Shown in pieces: positions 60,650 to 64,000 of a stretch of DNA of 64,000 bases. A program made the position numbers and the translations under genes. This DNA comes from JBFONV01 sp040779335 (GTDB lineage Bacteria > Pseudomonadota > Gammaproteobacteria > Enterobacterales > Alteromonadaceae): NCBI GenBank assembly GCA_040779335.1, contig JBFONV010000001.1, forward strand, positions 62,001 to 126,000. Reading direction: 5' to 3'. Positions within the stretch are counted from its first letter, which is position 1, and every line of letters starts with the position of its first letter. The notes beneath the pieces are model-generated. The model saw nothing but the letters and a program-made list of their open reading frames with translations, made no database searches and was not told the origin of the DNA.

Positions 60650-63196
60650 ATGTCTATTTCTTTACCCATTGATAATATCAAAGCTGATTTTTTACGCGCC
60701 CTAGAGCAGCATAACATGTTGATTTTATCGGCTGAGCCCGGCGCTGGAAAATCAACGCGTTTACCATTATGGTTGCTAGATTTTGCGCCCTTTGTCGGGC
60801 AAAAAATATATTTATTACAGCCAAGGCGCATCGCCGCCAAAAACGTTGCTTGTTACCTAGCTGCACAAATTGGTGAGCCAGTTGGTAAAACCATAGGTTA
60901 TCGATTGCGCAATGATACTAAAGTCTCGTCAACAACTAAAATCGAGGTGATCACCGAAGGTATTTTAACGCAAATTATTCAACATGATCCTGAGTTGACT
61001 GATTGTGCGTTGGTTATTCTTGATGAATTTCACGAACGCTCAGTTCAGGCAGATTTAGCCTATGCACTTTGTCGGGATATTCAACAAGGATTGCGAGATG
61101 ACTTACGTATTATGCTGATGTCGGCAACATTAATGAATGAAGCGCTGCAATTACAAATCCCTGATGCGTATGCGTTGCAGTGTCAAGGGCGAAGCTTTCC
61201 TGTTGATATTTCGTATCAAGCTCCCCGTTCTATTCGCCAGTGGCGAGAGCACGCGTTAACTATCATTAAGAAAAGTTTGCTTGCTCATCAAGGCTCAATA
61301 TTAGTGTTCTTACCGGGCAGTGGCGATATTCGCTACCTGTCGGCGCAATTAACCGAAGTTATGCCTGAATCCGTTATTTTATGTCCGTTATATGGCGACT
61401 TATCCCTGCGTGCGCAGCAAGAGGCTATTGCACCTTGCCAACATGGCATCAATAAATTAGTGCTGGCGACAAATATAGCGGAGACCAGTTTAACCATTGA
61501 AGGAGTTACGTTGGTTATTGATTGTGGCTTGGAAAAAATCGCTATTTATGATACACACACTTTGACCAATAAACTGCAGCAAAAAAGCATTTCTAAAGCA
61601 TCGGCCATTCAGCGCGCTGGACGAGCAGGGCGTATGCAGGCGGGAAAATGCATCAGGCTTTTTAGCCAGCAAGATTTCGATCGCAGAGTTGAAAATGGTG
61701 TCAGTGAAATTCAGCAAACCGATTTGTTGCCGTTACTGATAGAAGCAGTTCGCTGGGGCGTACATCAACTTAATGACTTGCCGCTATTAGAATCTCCAGA
61801 TCAAAATAACGAGCAGCGTGCATGGTCAGAATTAGCGCAACTTGAGCTGATTGATGAACATCGCCGCCTAACCACACATGGCAATGCCGTGGCTAAACTT
61901 AGCTGCCATCCGCGTTTTGCTCATATGATCATAAAAGCACAAACCCTGGAGGGTAAGCTAAAACAAGCAAATTTACTCGTGTTAGCTTGTGTATTAACGG
62001 CGTTATTAGAAGAACGGGATATTTTCAATGCTGAACAAGCCAAATATAACGGCGATATTCGTCAGAGAGTGAGGAAGTTAGCGGTAAAAGGTGGCGCTCA
62101 TCAAGGCATTGCTTCGCGTATTTTCCAGCAAACTCAAAGGCTTTTGCAACAAGTATCGTTTGATAAAAAAGTTAATATTACGGCTAATTTTATTAATCAA
62201 TTACCGCTTGAACATTGTGGCATATTGCTGGCGTTGGCCTATCCTGAACGTATTGCAAAGTCTCGCGCACGCACGGGTGAATATCTTGCGCAAAATGGTA
62301 AAGGTATTTCTCTGCACATAGAAGATGCCATGGTTAATGAAACCTACCTAGTGGCGGCGCAACTCTCTTCTTATAATCATCAATTGTTTATTCGCCTAGC
62401 GGCGCCGCTCAACATAGATCAGCTTATTGAATATCGGTTGGTTAAGCTTGAACAGCATACTAATGTTGGCTATGACAATCAGGGCGATCGCATCACAGCA
62501 TCGCAGCAAAAGCGATTAGGCAGTATTGTTATCGAAGAGCAAGTCCTCGCGAAATCGCTTAGCTCAGATAATATTGCTGCACTGTGGGTTGAACAAGTAC
62601 AAAAAAGAGGCTTGGCTTGGTTGGCGTGGCGCCAGGCCGATATTGAGTTATTACTGCGTTTACGTTGGCTAAATAGTTACCAAACACAACTAGAACTGCC
62701 AAATATGTCGGAGTCAAACTTAATGGCGACTTTAGACGTTTGGTTTGAAGCGTTTGTCGGCCAAGTAAAAACCAAAGCTCAGTTAGATAAAGCAGACTTA
62801 TCAGCAATGTTAATGTCAATGTTGGACTATTCACAACAACAGCGGTTATCACAGGTTGCGCCGACTCATTTTGTTGGTCCAACAGGGCGCCGTTGCCCTA
62901 TTCGATATACATGCGAAAAGGCGCCGATTGTCTCTGTGCCCATGCAAGAGTTATATGGCGCGCAAGCAACGCCTTGTGTTGGTGATAAAGGGCACAGTAT
63001 CCCACTGGTGTTGGAAATTGTTTCGCCTGCTCAACGGCCAATACAAGTGACCCAAGATCTCGTCGCATTTTGGCAGGGCAGCTATAAAGCGGTGCAAAAA
63101 GAGATGAAAAGTCGGTATCCAAAGCACTACTGGCCTGATGATCCTGCTAATGCGCAAGCGACCAATAAAACGAAAAAGCATATCAATGGCAATTAA
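60650..63196 (+). CDS. hrpB: ATP-dependent RNA helicase HrpB
   Basis: A large DEAH-family helicase of unclear cellular role. The 848-residue protein from ATG 60650 has Walker A 'SAEPGAGKST' near residue 29, the DExH box 'DEFHERS' near 125, motif III 'MSATL' and motif VI 'QRAGRAGRMQAGK' near 325. The HrpB-specific C-terminal region continues to 'YPKHYWPDDP'. ATG 60650 matches the E. coli start region. A TTG seven codons upstream is in frame. No ribosome site is strong. Confidence 0.94.
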   Translation: MSISLPIDNIKADFLRALEQHNMLILSAEPGAGKSTRLPLWLLDFAPFVGQKIYLLQPRRIAAKNVACYLAAQIGEPVGKTIGYRLRNDTKVSSTTKIEVITEGILTQIIQHDPELTDCALVILDEFHERSVQADLAYALCRDIQQGLRDDLRIMLMSATLMNEALQLQIPDAYALQCQGRSFPVDISYQAPRSIRQWREHALTIIKKSLLAHQGSILVFLPGSGDIRYLSAQLTEVMPESVILCPLYGDLSLRAQQEAIAPCQHGINKLVLATNIAETSLTIEGVTLVIDCGLEKIAIYDTHTLTNKLQQKSISKASAIQRAGRAGRMQAGKCIRLFSQQDFDRRVENGVSEIQQTDLLPLLIEAVRWGVHQLNDLPLLESPDQNNEQRAWSELAQLELIDEHRRLTTHGNAVAKLSCHPRFAHMIIKAQTLEGKLKQANLLVLACVLTALLEERDIFNAEQAKYNGDIRQRVRKLAVKGGAHQGIASRIFQQTQRLLQQVSFDKKVNITANFINQLPLEHCGILLALAYPERIAKSRARTGEYLAQNGKGISLHIEDAMVNETYLVAAQLSSYNHQLFIRLAAPLNIDQLIEYRLVKLEQHTNVGYDNQGDRITASQQKRLGSIVIEEQVLAKSLSSDNIAALWVEQVQKRGLAWLAWRQADIELLLRLRWLNSYQTQLELPNMSESNLMATLDVWFEAFVGQVKTKAQLDKADLSAMLMSMLDYSQQQRLSQVAPTHFVGPTGRRCPIRYTCEKAPIVSVPMQELYGAQATPCVGDKGHSIPLVLEIVSPAQRPIQVTQDLVAFWQGSYKAVQKEMKSRYPKHYWPDDPANAQATNKTKKHINGN

Positions 63197-63242
63197 GCTG
63201 GTTTACAATATTTTTTTATTTATTGATGATTAAATTATTTGA

Positions 63243-64000
63243 ATGACTTTACTTATTATTTATTTGGCAATTGCGATTGGCGTGTCATTTCTCTGTTCTA
63301 TTCTTGAAGCGGTACTATTATCGGTAACGCCAAGCTACGTTGCTAAAATTCAAAAAAGCAAACCTGTTGGTGGTAAAGTTTTAAGCAAAGTAAAAAAAAA
63401 TATTGATAAATCAATTTCCAGCATTTTAATTTTGAATACATTTGCCCATACCATGGGGGCTGCTGGTGTTGGTGCTCAAGCCATTCGAGTCTTTGGCGAA
63501 GAAAAAGAAACGCTGATCGCATTTTTATTAACATTAGCGATTTTGTATTTTTCTGAAATTATTCCTAAAACTATCGGTGCTAAATTTTGGCGCTCTTTGG
63601 CTATTCCATCGGCTTACGTGATCAGCTTTTTGGTGAAGCTTGTTTACCCGATGGTTTGGCTTTCATCACTATTAACTCGCTTATTTAATAAAAATAAAAC
63701 CGATGTTATTAGCTTGGAGGAAGTTAAAGCTTTTGCTGCATTAGGGTATAAAGAAGGCTCTATTTTTCACCAAGAAAATCAACTCCTTGAAAATATCTTC
63801 ACCTTGAGAGAATTAAAAGTAGCAGATATTCTGACACCACGGAGTGTGGTTCACGCGCTCCATGAAAACACAACGATACTTAATGCATTAGCCGCTGAGC
63901 AAACATCGAGCTTTACACGTATTCCAATATTTAAACAATCGGTAGACGATATTAGTGGCGTGATCATAAAGGGGCACCTCTATGAACAGGAGCGCCAAGG
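63243..64000 (+). CDS. CNNM/CorC-like membrane protein (hemolysin family), 3'-truncated by window edge
   Basis: Open from ATG 63243 to the window edge, 252 codons visible. The N-terminal DUF21/CNNM domain has helices 'LLIIYLAIAIGVSFLCSILE' (1-22), 'LNTFAHTMGAAGVGA' (about 64-78), 'EIIPKTIGAKFWR' (about 105-117) and 'YVISFLVKLVYPMVWLSSLL' (about 123-144). CBS-like sequence begins with 'VADILTPRSVVHAL' near residue 195. Family members are linked to magnesium/cobalt efflux or haemolysin-like roles. It follows hrpB by 46 bp. Confidence 0.9.
   Translation, partial: MTLLIIYLAIAIGVSFLCSILEAVLLSVTPSYVAKIQKSKPVGGKVLSKVKKNIDKSISSILILNTFAHTMGAAGVGAQAIRVFGEEKETLIAFLLTLAILYFSEIIPKTIGAKFWRSLAIPSAYVISFLVKLVYPMVWLSSLLTRLFNKNKTDVISLEEVKAFAALGYKEGSIFHQENQLLENIFTLRELKVADILTPRSVVHALHENTTILNALAAEQTSSFTRIPIFKQSVDDISGVIIKGHLYEQERQ

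Noticed and set aside
63351..63534. Minus-strand frame at 63343-63534
   Set aside because: Antisense to the CNNM/CorC-like gene that runs off the window end.
1..64000. CRISPR arrays, tRNA or rRNA genes, insertion sequences, prophage
   Set aside because: No regularly spaced repeats, no tRNA-like cloverleaf ends, and no transposase, integrase or phage genes were seen on either strand by reading.

Overview
This 64 kb window looks like chromosomal DNA from a marine, AT-rich gammaproteobacterium of the Alteromonadales, most like Colwelliaceae (Colwellia/Thalassotalea). The genus is an inference. The evidence is the set of gammaproteobacterial core genes in familiar neighbourhoods (cutA-dsbD beside fxsA-groES-groEL, aroQ-accB-accC, epmB/efp, dksA-gluQ-pcnB-folK-panB-panC, thpR/hrpB, fadB-fadA), the Vibrio/Alteromonadales-type aspartate decarboxylase PanP, and many two-component and c-di-GMP signalling proteins. 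I saw no rRNA, tRNA, CRISPR array, phage, insertion sequence or integrase. Genes cover most of the window and nearly all appear intact.

Layout. 1-3.4 kb: the end of cysJ, then cysI and cysH (assimilatory sulfate reduction). 3.4-8.3 kb: a TIGR03899-like protein, a receiver/DUF3369/EAL phosphodiesterase and an MFS transporter. 8.3-12.1 kb: fadB-fadA behind a strongly palindromic promoter region. 12.1-19.8 kb: a secreted M14 carboxypeptidase with a GlyGly-CTERM-like tail and an unknown exported partner, Mn-dependent pyrophosphatase, fructose-1,6-bisphosphatase and a large exported zinc metalloprotease. 19.9-24.7 kb: a DMT exporter divergent from a MocR regulator / Bcr-type exporter / elbB operon, then a 58-residue oxidoreductase-like gene on the minus strand. 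24.9-27.2 kb: aroQ-accB-accC. 27.6-31.7 kb: a three-gene module of small periplasmic phosphate-binding-like protein, outer-membrane barrel and membrane GGDEF-EAL protein. 31.7-36.8 kb: cutA-dsbD and fxsA-groES-groEL with a sigma-32-type promoter.

37-43.6 kb: an MBOAT acyltransferase / SGNH-like / UspA operon, a NIT-domain chemoreceptor and a DUF3016 protein. 43.8-49.6 kb: epmB and efp, two stand-alone CBS-pair proteins, the YadG/YadH ABC transporter and a TrmB-like methyltransferase. 49.7-57.9 kb: a 31-residue membrane ORF, panP, then the long minus-strand run dksA, gluQ, pcnB, folK, panB, panC, and sfsA. 57.9-64 kb: pepB, a small unknown protein, thpR, hrpB and the start of a CNNM/CorC-like membrane protein cut by the window end.

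The genes tell several joint stories. PanP, PanB and PanC together supply pantothenate without PanD. FadBA and AccBC each carry palindromes resembling fatty-acid regulator sites. EpmB plus an EF-P with lysine 34 implies beta-lysylation. The best candidates for something little described are the 27.6-31.7 kb phosphate-binding-like/barrel/c-di-GMP module, the MBOAT-SGNH-UspA operon, the carboxypeptidase pair, and several compact cis-elements (nested inverted repeat before fxsA, MocR direct repeats, overlapping palindromes before fadB). Some start codons are unusual: no AUG is available for pcnB, and the periplasmic binding-like gene may start at ATT.
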